Positions 44,529 to 55,600 of a stretch of DNA of 64,000 nt are shown in pieces; within the stretch, counting starts at the first letter, position 1; every line of letters starts with the position of its first letter. The stretch spans positions 8,298,501 to 8,362,500 of the forward strand of contig NC_037092.1 in assembly GCF_002994745.2 (NCBI RefSeq), given 5' to 3'. Below the pieces are notes generated by a model. That model was not told the origin of the DNA. It searched no databases and was given only the letters and a program-made list of their open reading frames with translations. This DNA comes from Rosa chinensis. Its lineage: Eukaryota > Streptophyta > Magnoliopsida > Rosales > Rosaceae. The position numbers and the translations under genes are program-made.

Positions 44529-47500
44529 GGTAAAATCTCCAATTATACGAATGTTTTCATTTGGTTTTTGCATGAACGTACCTTGGATTGTACAGGGAGA
44601 TTTGTTTTCCTTGTAAGACAAAGGAAAATTTTTATTTTTCATGACCAAGTATATATCATAATTTGTTCTAGTAACAACAGTCTTCCATTTTGTTAGTGGG
44701 AGATTTTGAGTTAACGTAAGGACTAGTCGCGGTGTAATGTTAATTATAATTAATAAAAGAAATTATTTCGATGAAAAGAGAGATTATAGAGAGGGAGATC
44801 CAAACCCCTCGGGACAATAAGATTACTGAATAAGAGAAAACTAAGAACTTCTAGTCTCTAGTACGTACTATGTACGAAGAGCAAGTATAAATGGTGCATG
44901 CATGGTAGAGCAAAATCTATCTGATCAATCAACCCCCAAAGTAGATCTGCCAATATTCGAGTCTATTTCTAATCAAACATGCTTATGTTATATAATCCCG
45001 AGTTCCAAACTAACAATAGCGTTGATAACGGCCATCACTTTTAGTGGCGACAAAACATGGAATATATAAGGTCCTTACATAAGTTGTTGAATTTACAAAA
45101 TCACTTCACTATGTGATGTAAGGAGGAATCCGAATCATAACTAGAGAGCGATGAAGATAGGAGTGGTTGTGATAAGTTGCTTATGAGCAACACCTTTACT
45201 AAACAAGTGGGGTAGTTGAAAACAACTACTAACAGATATTAGCTAAACATAGATATAAGCTTTCACTTTCTTTTTGCTTTCAATGGCAGTCTCGAATCTC
45301 GATCAAGTGATGAGAGGCCCTTTGAGAATTTGAAGGCGCGCAGTATTTCAAAGAAGCTATTGCACTTAATTAGAAAATTCTTCACTCATGCATAGCCTAA
45401 TTAACAGCAATTAATATTACTAATTTGAAAACCTTTTTTCACCAAAAGTAAGACTTCTAAAGTTTTGAACACCTACATATATAACTAACCAAAAAGAAGA
45501 GCCTTGATCGATACTACGATAAGTCTAGGGCGTGCATAGCATAAAAGTTGGACCATTATGTCACATAAATTATTTCACCAAAGAAAGAAATTAGTATATA
45601 TCATCTAAATTTATAATTATTGCTACCAATATCCACGTAGACTTGGCAAAGGTATAACTAAATTTGGTAAGCTATTGAAAAAGAGTGAGCCATTGTATTC
45701 TATATGTATCACTTAGGTGCAAATTTATTGGACCCAATCCCAATAATTTCTTACTTTTATTTTCCCTTTACCCTTTTTAGGGCTGCTTCAACTATCAGAT
45801 GGTCATGAGGTACTACTTGCTATTAGACTCCTAGCTGGCTTTTAATAGTTCATAAATTCAGAAAATATTGGGTTAAACTCTAAACAGCAAAATTACTATT
45901 GCCGAAATGACCACTACCAGCATCAAACTCTAAAGAAAATGGTGATATGGCGGAGGCTCTGGCTCATTGTGTGAGGTTGCGCAGCCCTTTGACCTAACGC
46001 TAATTTAGGTTATCTTCCCAGAAGTGGGTATAAAGGAGAAAAGATGTAACCCTTTGACTTAGAACCCAAAGCCGCCGCGATAGTTCAGGCAAGTATTTGC
46101 ATATAAAGGATGGAGGCATGTACGTAACACGAACTTAAAAACCTAGAAGCGGCACCATATGCAGCTTAGTTTGTTACCAAACGAGTTATTCTAGTAGCAA
46201 GAAACAACCTATACCTAATCATTATCATAAAAACAAAAAAAGATAACACGCCGATCAAAAGATCAAAAGCTGAAATTAGTATGTTATATGGAGGAGGCAG
46301 AATTTTCTAAATTATTTCCAATTAACATCTTTTTTCATTGAAACCCCCAAGTATGTGAGTTGAAGAACTGACTTCAAGCAAGGTAAGAAGGTGAAATTGC
46401 AATATGCATTAATGTAGTTAGGTCTTTGCATTGAAGAGTAACCACCTATATATCTCCATCATTTTTTTTTTTTTTTGAAAAGGATATATCTCCATCATTT
46501 GATAGACATAAATTTGTTAATTTGTTGCTTTTGCGGTTTTTTTTTTTTATACAAAGAATATTAGTTACACTTGGCTCGGACTAGCACTTTGAAGAAATGT
46601 AATTCAATGTGATTAAAGATCTGCTATTTGCAAATACTCTGTAGAAAATTAGTTTAGTGTGTACGTTTTTATGTGTTAATTAGTACATAAACTTAAGTCT
46701 AAAGGGGTATTACTAATAAGAGTTTATCTCCACATGGACTAAATTAAACTACTTTTTCCCTTCCGAGCTTAACATAGCTCGGAAACTAGAAGTAAGTTTG
46801 TGTTTGAGAAGATAGGAATTCATAGCTACAGAGTCATCTCAACTCAAGTTGGGTGCATTTTGATCAATAACTCCAAATCTCACGATGACTTGTTTTCGTT
46901 CTTCTTTCTGTTGAACTTTGTTTTTACACGCATCAGAAGATGTCCATGTGGAAGCTAGAGTTACTTGTCGTAGGACGAATAAAGGGATAACATGAACTTA
47001 TATAGAGTCGGAAACATTTTTACCATTGTACTCTTTGGCTTCAAAATCTTCTTTGTATACCTAAACTTAACGGTATATCATTGGTGATCGATCTAACGGC
47101 AACACATCAGTTAGCTTTTTAACTTTCCGGTTGCAAATGCTTTTATTACTTTCAAGATGTAAAACCTGATAAAGTAATATGGGGTTCACATCCAAAACCA
47201 ATTGGCAATGAATGAAGTGACTCAAACCCTTATAAACTCATTATATTCTCTACACGCCCCTCCACGTGTGGGGAAATTTCAAGCCATACACATGGATAAC
47301 TTTGGGTGACGTGGAGCCCGTGTGGCCATGAGGCATGCACACGTGGGATAACCCACTATGATATTATGATAAAGTAATTTGGGGTTCATATCCAAAACCA
47401 ATTGGCAATAGATATAGTGACCCAAATTCTTATAAACTCATAGACAATGTATATATTCTCAACAGAACCATCATTCAAAACTTGAGATTAAACTTGAAAC

Positions 47501-48097
47501 CCTAGTTAATCCCGAAGTGAGTGAAAAAGAAAAATGGACGCAGCACGTTTTATAATACCATAAGCTAGAGAATACACCTAAACCCCATACATAACGGATT
47601 GATTTCTAAAACCAGATAAATATGGGAATATGGAATTTCGATTATAATATTATATGGTAACAGTTGCCGTCAAGGTGGTCCTCATAGTAGAGATGGGTAA
47701 GATTTTCTTGTTTGTGAAACCCATCCAAGAGTCTTGACGTAATTCATGAGGGAATGGATAGTCACCATCCCTTCTAGTCTAGACCTGTATATATATATAA
47801 GCAAACGTAGACTTGGATCCATATACCATCACGATAATCAAATATAAGAGCTTGCATATATGTAAGATCGTATATACAACACATTGACGTACATATCAAG
47901 TATATCATACAAGAACATGTGCATGGAATTATTATATACTACTGTTTTGTCGGATATTCCACCGTCATCGATTGTGTTCAATAATTGATGTGCTCGTTCA
48001 GCAACGTACGTGTATGAGACTGGGAGTCGAATTAAGCTTGCTTAGAGTTAACAATTAGATGTGTTTAATTTGTTCACGTCAATAAAAAGGGATATCT
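43524..48097. other. Gene-poor AT-rich spacer
   Basis: About 4.5 kb without a supported gene. It includes a (TA)n run at 44486-44521 and, at 47168-47250 and 47370-47455, two related copies of a block with CCAAAACCAATTGGCAAT, separated by DNA containing CCACGTGTGGGG. The block resembles LTR or MITE sequence common in plants, but no complete element could be delimited. Confidence 0.5.
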
Positions 48098-48430
48098 TCA
48101 CAATTGGTGTATGAATTTTAGCCATTTCTACACTTTAGTGTATCAACTTTCATATCTATCAGAATGGTGTATCAAGTTTGCTTCAATCTTTCATTTTGGT
48201 GTACGCCGTTAAATTTTCCGTTATCTTTGCAAAAAAAAAAAATTTCATTATCTTTCCTTTAGCTTTGTCAGTTTTTTTTTTTTTTTTTTTTTTTTTTGTA
48301 AAGATAACTGAAAATTTAACGGCGTACACCAAAATGAAAAATTTGAGCAAACTTGATACACCATTCTGATAGTTATGAAAGTTGGTACACCAAAGTGTAG
48401 AAATACCTAAACTTCATACACCATTTGTGA
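48098..48430. mobile_element. Foldback element with long inverted repeat
   Basis: Arms of about 135 bp (48098-48232 and 48297-48430) are inverted copies. Each contains GGTGTATCAAGTTTGCT and GGTGTACGCCGTTAAATTTT or their complements. The loop is A- and T-tract rich. AATAAAAA.GGATAT-like sequences lie just outside both arms. No coding potential. Confidence 0.88.
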
Positions 48431-50149
48431 TGTTTTCCCCAATAAAAAAAGATATTGTAGGACTTTTAATACACTATTTCATTCAACGTGTATTTTTAAT
48501 TTATTATTAGTTAGCAATTAGAGGTGTTTAGCTTGTTCAAGTTAATAAACAAAGACAGCGTACGGCTCTTTAACACATACACCATTTCAATCGACATGCA
48601 TTTTTATTATTCTCCGTTTACTGAACCCGATCATGAATATTCGATAATTAAGCTCAAATATATCAATCAGACCGACAGATTACATATACAGGCTGGGATG
48701 ATAATGAAGTTGCAAGCAAAGTTGAAATTAAGTGGAGCTAGATATATAGGATATAGCTTATGTGCATAGCCAACATTACACATTTGGGTGCTAATTAAAC
48801 TGCTAATTATGTGTTTTGAGATTGAGATGGTGCCAATAAGGGTGGGTAAGAAAAAAGAGACATGTAGTTGTCAAAAAAAAAGAAAAAGAAAGAGACATGC
48901 ATCATGTACCTCTAGAAACCAATTCGATCATGATAAAGTGACTTGGCATGATCAATGAATAGAACCACCAGTAGACAGCACACTGCACACGGGTGGGGAA
49001 TAGCTATAGCTACTAGTTAAAAACCACTAGAGCTAGATCGAATCGGCAACAAAAGGCTAGGGCAACTCCAACATAGGGTTCAAAGTTTATATATGGTATA
49101 GTCTCGCATCAAATGGGAAACTCCAAGTTAGGGATCAAATTCATGTATGGTAAACTAGTAAAGTCTCACATGTATGAACAGAGCAAGAGCACGCTCTGCA
49201 TCAAAACTACTATTACACCTTTTTCTTTTTCAAAAAAAAATTTGAAATCCAATCAAGTTGGGAGTATCATTCCCACGACATATTATTATACATGGACGGA
49301 AATAAAAAAAGACATTGAATGTGAACCCCAAATTACATTAGAAATGTTACAAGAAATTCTCATAAAGAACGTCCTGAATAATATAAAAAGTCTCATCTAA
49401 CTGCTATAACCCATCAATATAAGACAAACTAACAAGGTTAAACAACCTACGAGCTTACCATATACTTCACGGTAGATATGTCGAATCTGAAAATGGATAG
49501 CTCTCATGTAAGCTCAGCAATCATCCACAATGCGAGCTATCTCAGTATGCAACCCGTCCACCTTTTCAATTATAGCTGAAATAAGCATGGCACATTCACT
49601 TTCTGATTCGATCGATGACCGCCCTTGATGAAGAGCAATAAGTAGCCCAGCTCTACATGCTTCAACCTCCATGTGAAATGTTAATCAACGCCACCACAAC
49701 CTTTCTTAGAGTTATAAGCTCCATTTGTTTTATTTTCGATCACACCTTTTTCTTTGTAGAACTAGTTCATTAGGATCGGGGTCATTTATGGAAATTCAAT
49801 ATGTGTGTGTGTGTATGTTTCGACGGGAATTATTTATGCAGCAACTTGATGCATATGGAGAGAATGGTGTTTATGTTTATAATTGATGGCTGATTGGAAT
49901 TAATCACCACTGATATGAAAACAACATTAAAAAAAATGCAATTATGAAGGAAAATATCAAATAAAGAATTTTAAGTTAACCAATATGCATTGCTAATTTT
50001 TTTTAATAAATCCATCAATGATTGCTATTAAACTCAAGCCAAAACAACCATTCCATACCCCTTCACTACCATTCAAAGATAGGCAAGAGTTGTGGGAATA
50101 CCACTATGGTACACAGTACTAGACCATTCATTAAACAATCGGTGCTCAC
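48431..50149. other. AT-rich spacer
   Basis: No gene recognised. Directly after the foldback element a sequence resembling the DNA before it (GTGTTTA.CTTGTTCA.GTTAATAAA) recurs near 48520, an old duplication. Near 49070-49170 a block with AACTCCAA and GGGTTCAAAGTT-like text repeats weakly. Confidence 0.4.
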
Positions 50150-50505
50150 TTATTGAAGCAAGCCCATCAATAATATAACTAGGATATAGTTATAGGCAAA
50201 TATAAACGTTTTTTCCTTGCCCTTCAAGCTAGGGCTAGAAGGTTTCTCTGAGTACAACACACTTAGGACATCGTCAGCCAAAACCTTTTTTACTTTGGGT
50301 GGGTTCTTGTTCTTCGAACCTAAGGGCCTGCCCCTTTTTTTCTTACCAGTAGCATTCTCCCCTTCTACTATTTCTTTAGGCATAGAGGCTCGAGGCATCA
50401 TCACTTCTTTTGGCACCAACATTCTACCTAGAGTCTCAACAAGGCCCAGCGATTTTGCGTGAATTTAGTAGGGAATGCAGGCAGCTTCACCTTTTTGGTT
50501 GCCAT
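50150..50505 (-). pseudogene. AT-hook-bearing frame fragment, probably transposon-derived
   Basis: On the minus strand an ATG near 50503 starts MATKKVKLPAFPTKFTQNRW and is stopped after 24 codons. In another frame a 90-codon stretch contains KKKRGRPLGSKNKNPPK, an AT-hook (GRP core) followed by lysine-rich sequence. The combination is often seen in plant transposon-encoded proteins, but I cannot name the family. The frame shift between the two parts indicates a pseudogene. Confidence 0.4.
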
Positions 50506-50629
50506 GTCTAACGCTTGATTACCTTGCTATGAATTGCTAATTTACCCAAACACAATCATAAAAAAGGGAGGAAACTTGGCGTGTTGAGAGTTTGAGAAAT
50601 TATGCTTCGGGGTCAAATATACAGTTTTA

Positions 50630-50815
50630 TTCCAGTAGTTAGTTGATCGATATGTATTCAGTCGTGTTCAATTGTTGTTGGATTTATATCTAAGAGTGTT
50701 AAATAATGAGATAGTGAGAATGAATTTATTCGGTTCATTATTCTCCACTCTTATATATATTTAAATCCAACAGTAATTGAGTATGACTGAGTACAAAATA
50801 AACTGACCACCTGAG
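50630..50815. mobile_element. Foldback MITE
   Basis: Left (GTATTCAGTCGTGTTCAATTG..GTTGGATTTATAT..AAGAGTG) and right (CACTCTTATATATATTTAAATCCAACAG..ATTGAGTATGACTGAGTAC) are inverted repeats of roughly 80 bp around a short centre. Small size and AT-rich hairpin fit a MITE. Confidence 0.75.
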
Positions 50816-51960
50816 CATGACGTACTCATCAAATCTAATGGTTAACTGCATCATGCTATGTACACTGGTTTTATTACATGCAAGTTTTGTTTAGTGAGGT
50901 ATTTTTCAAGCATCGCCGGTTTTTTTTGTTAATGAATTGTAATGTTTGACAATTTTATCCTTAGAAAAAAAATATAGAATATATAAATATGTAGAGTAAA
51001 CAGATTGTGTTTAGGTCTTTCTTAGTTTCGTTTTCGTTAATTTTTTTTCATGATTTAGTTACTTATGAAAGTTTTGGTTTAGTCTCCCTCATTTGTACAC
51101 TTTTCTTCATTTATTCATTGGAGTGGTCGCTAGGATTTTGCCTCTACCTTTGTTTCGAAAAAAAAAAAAATTGGTGAAGCGTGCGAATCTCAAATGAGGG
51201 CTTGACTTTGTAGTAGTAGAGATTTAAACAAAATAAATAATTTACACGACCATTTAATCTAGTGAAATAATTTTTATTTGAGTAAAATATGAGGAATTCG
51301 ACTCAAATAGTTGTTTAATAGCAATGAAATTTCACTATTTACGTCAATGATTAAGAGCATTTACTTTCTCGACTCGATCCTAAGTATGTATACAATCTTC
51401 TTAGCTCTTACCTTGATATCAGAGTACTACCAAGAAAAACTAACTTTACTGTAAAGTAATCTACTGATAGTTTAAGATTAAAAAAAAAGGAAAAAACGAG
51501 AGACCTCCTCAAGTTTTGTTCCTATTTTTTCTGATTCTGCATATAAAGGATTCTAACCTTAAAGGCTAGGCAGTTGTGGAACTTGGCCTAGCTCAACGCC
51601 TCATTCACCCCAATAAATAATCGAAAGTACGTACTTTCATCTTTCTCTCTTCCTCCTCTTTTGTTTTTTTTTTGTTTTTTTGTTTTTTGAACATGTCTCT
51701 TCCTCCTCTATATCCCATCAATCATTCACAGGTAAAAGAATTAATGTATATCTTCGATAAAATAAATGAGTAAAAAATGGACGGTTCATGGACCCTGAAT
51801 CAAATGAGTGATTCCCATGGTTTCTCTTTACTTTTGCTTCAGGTCCAATACAAAATGTATTATACCACTTACCTTTCCTTGTAATAATAACTAAAGTCAT
51901 ATACATTAAAAATTGAAGCCAAGTTTTGGAAATTAGTATAATGGAGGAAATATCGTTTTT
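50816..51960. other. Upstream spacer of AGAMOUS
   Basis: AT-rich DNA between the foldback MITE and the AG promoter. It contains A and T homopolymers. No gene was recognised; distal AG control elements could lie here. Confidence 0.4.
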
Positions 51961-52642
51961 CCCTTTATAAATACCCTTCTCTGAGTCCCCCTTGCTTCCA
52001 TTTTCTGCATATCTTCTTGTTTAGATTGTGGAAAAGAAAAGAAGTCTAAGAAAAAACCCAAAAGGTAGAAACCTCTCTGTTTCTTTCATCATCTCCATCT
52101 TTTCTTTGTTTTCTTATCTGGGTATTGATCAAAATACTCAAAACACCATCTGGTAATCCAATCTTCAGTGCCTCACTTTTTTAGTCCAATTCATGTTTTT
52201 GACTTTTGAGTACTCCACAGCTAGCTAGATCAGCAACTGCTTGATGTTTGTTGTCAAAGAACCCAAAAAGCAATGAACTTAAAATTTTTTAGTCCATCAG
52301 TTCACAATTTCTTTTAGTCCAATTCATGTTTTTAGCTCCACAGCTAGATCAGCAACTGTACTTTGATGTTTGTTGTCAAAGAACTCAAAGAGCAATGAAC
52401 TTATTAACTTTTAGTCCATCAGTTCACAATTTCTTGAGCTAGTTAGCTAGTTGTAGTGTAACACCATGCTTTTTGTGATCAAAGCTAGATAGGAGAGATT
52501 AGTACTATTTAGAAACTGTGTTTTGATTTTCTAATTTGTACATAAAGTTTGATCCTTTTTTGCTTGATTGAGGATTCTCATTTGTACATTGACTTTTTTC
52601 TTCTTCTTTCCCCTACTTGATTGATGACTCTCAGCTGCAACT
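51961..52642 (+). promoter_or_regulatory. AG: AGAMOUS core promoter and 5' leader
   Basis: TTTATAAATACCC at about 51964 is a good TATA box. It is followed by a C/T-rich leader. AG-type genes usually have an intron in the leader; a GGTAGAAAC donor-like site near 52064 and a CTCTCAG acceptor at 52628-52634, nine bases before the ATG, fit that. A tandem duplication lies within this presumed intron. Confidence 0.6.
52181..52434 (+). repeat. Tandem duplication in the AGAMOUS leader intron
   Basis: Copies 52181-52312 and 52314-52434 share TTAGTCCAATTCATGTTTTT, CCACAGCTAG, GATGTTTGTTGTCAAAGAAC and TTAGTCCATCAGTTCACAAT, with small indels between them. Confidence 0.9.
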
Positions 52643-55600
52643 ATGGCCTATGAAAACAAACCCAACACGGTCCTGGACGCTGATGCCCAAAGAAGATTGG
52701 GAAGGGGAAAGATCGAGATCAAGCGGATCGAAAACACCACCAATCGTCAAGTCACCTTCTGCAAAAGGCGCAATGGTTTGCTCAAGAAGGCCTATGAGCT
52801 CTCTGTGCTCTGTGATGCTGAGGTTGCTCTCATAGTCTTCTCTAACCGTGGCCGCCTCTATGAGTATTCAAACAACAGGTATAACACTTACTTGGTTCTT
52901 CTCTTCTTCCTCTTCCCAATTCACTCAAAGTCCTGGCATTTCATTTTGTCCAAGTTTCACAAAGTTTTTTGCTTTCTTCAAATATTCTTGGCAAAAAAGG
53001 AGTGGTCTTGGCAAAATTTGGGCAAAAACTGTAGTTCAAAAAAGTGATTGGGGACTGGTGTTGAAGATTCTAGCTTGCTTCTTCAACAGATCTTTGGGTG
53101 TAGATTAAATCACAAAAACATAATCATTGTTATGGTACTCAGCTGAGAGAGCTTGAGATGGAGTATTCTCTTTCTTTCTTGAACCAAAGATCCCCTTGTC
53201 TTTCTTTCTTCTATTTTGTTTTTTTCCCCTTCTATGTGCTTTAGTTTTTTTCTTTTTTTTTTCTTTTCTGTTTATGACCAATTTCTTAGCTCTTGGTTTG
53301 GTAGAAGCATAGATCTGGTGTAAAACATGGAAAAAGAATTATACAAGGGATGGAAATAGAAACTAGTAGTGGGTTTTGGAATGTATGCAGGCCTCTGAGC
53401 TCAGCTCCTTGCCTTCCTCCATTGCTGTTAATTTTTCTGTTTCCTTTCTCTCTTTTTTAGTTTCTCTTTCTCTCTCACTCGATCACTCTCTGCAACACTC
53501 TATGTCATCTATGAAGGCCTACAACACAAGCTGTCATGCTCCTATTAGCCCAGTCCCCGATCTCCTTGACACTTCCTTAATAGCACGTCAGTTATGGACA
53601 CCAAGAAAGTAAAAGTACAATTTCATCTTATTTTCTTTAAAGAAAATGATAAGACCTTCACTGGAAAAAAAGGGCACAAAAAATTAGGGTTTTTTTCTTT
53701 TTTCTTTTTCAAAACACCCAAATGGGTTTTCCTTGAACTGTGTTAGAACTCCCTTGTTCTAACAACCAAATCAGGCCACAACTACTCACACCCTCACCTG
53801 GAAAGTTCAACACAGGAGACTTTAATTACCTGATTAGGGTTTATTAGCAACTGCAAATAGTAATCAATTGACCCAAGATCTATACTGGGCCACCCTTAAA
53901 TCAAGTAAAATTGAGATATTTTCACACAGCCAATCAAAACCCAGTGCCAAAATGTTTTCTTTTTCCTTAAATTTTTAACCTTTTCTGGGAAATGGGTGTG
54001 TTCTGGTTAGGGTTAGTTTTGGTCTTTGGTTCACAGAATCTTCGGTCACGTCACCTCAAGATTTTTCGGTTCTTCACTTCTGACAAAAGAGTTTATGTCA
54101 TGATTCCCCGTGGGGCTGCCTATCTTTCCTTTCCTCACTTCTTGAACCCTAAATTTCAACTTCTTTCTTGGATCTCATAGAAAATAAAGTCTCTTTCTTT
54201 ATAGTTTTCTTTCAGATTTGCTCTTAAAGCTCTCAGTCACCACAGCCAATGAGCTCACAGCTCTCAACTGGGTCATCAATGAGTCACTGTTGGCATTCCT
54301 GAGTGACCCTTTTAATTTCCTGAAGATCTTTCATAGATATATTTGTGCAAGTTTTGAAGGGTGTGGGGGGAGGGAGAGAGAGAGAGAGAGTGTTGCAGAG
54401 ACAAAGGTACGAAATCTGCGAGCCAATGGGAAGTTCTGAGCTTTTGGCTTATTATGACTGCTGCTGAAACAGACGGCTTAGATGTTGTCATCAGAGTTTC
54501 AGACAGAAAAGACCAGTTTTTTAATATATATTTACTGTCAGTAAGTTTTTCATATGCTTTCGAGGTGGGTAATAGGATAAGGTTTAGGGTAATGTCCCTT
54601 GTGTAATTTATGGGAGAGAGAACATGGCAGAGTGAATTCCGGCCAATCAAATTGGGGAGCTGTGCCATCGTGGCAACAGGTAGCCAATCACAAGCTCGAC
54701 AAGTTTAAGGTATTATCAGAGTACATAGAAAACAGTGAGGGTTTGATCAATTTGACTGAGGTAGATGTCATTCTTTATTAGGCACAGTTAAACTGAGAGA
54801 CTCAGAGAGGAGTTCATTTGACTACTAGTCTAATGGCCTAAGTGCGAGGTTTATCATAATTTCAGCTTAACTTTCAATTTTTAAGGTTTTATTTAGTTAT
54901 TTCGTGATAAAAAAGAAGAAGAAGCTGTAATCTGGTTGTGTCACATTTATCACATTGAAATTGACTGAGTATAACACACAGAACTGGGTTTCTTCCTTGG
55001 CACATTGAGATATATGTGATTCTTCATTAGATTCAGTTCACTAGCTCAGAGATTTGGTTCATTTGACCATGAGTCTAATGGCTTAATTGTGGTGGTCCAA
55101 TATAATGTTAGTAACAAAAACTAGGCAACAGTGTAGATTTTTTTTTTCCCTTAATTTGAGGAAAAGTCTAGAATTTATATAAATTTTATTTAGTTTATAA
55201 TTTAAAAAAAAAAAATTAATTTAGCTTATAGAGGTGATGAGCTAATGAAGAATGAAGGTCTACTCTAGTTTACCTCATATAGAGCATTTAACAATCATCA
55301 TGCTTCTTCTTCTTTCTCTTCTTTTTTCTTTTTCCAACTTCAAGCATTAAGTTTGTAGAAACAACTTCAATTACCCTTTACTTCACCATGGAAAACTTCA
55401 ATGACCTTTTCCAATTAATCACTTTAAAGTCTAAACAGGTATGTTATTGCATGTTTGCTTGGTCATTGATCCTTAAGTAATTCCATAACTCTCTCTCTCT
55501 CTCTCTCTCAACAGTACTAGACATTTAGTACTGTCTTGAAATATGATCATATATCTTCTAGTGTCTTTCTAAAATATTGTTCACTGCCACAGTTTATTGA

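Noticed and set aside
53376..54781. Several 60-120 codon frames inside AG intron 2
   Set aside because: They lie in a regulatory intron, overlap on both strands and show no domain. Low-complexity Ser/Leu-rich text suggests chance.
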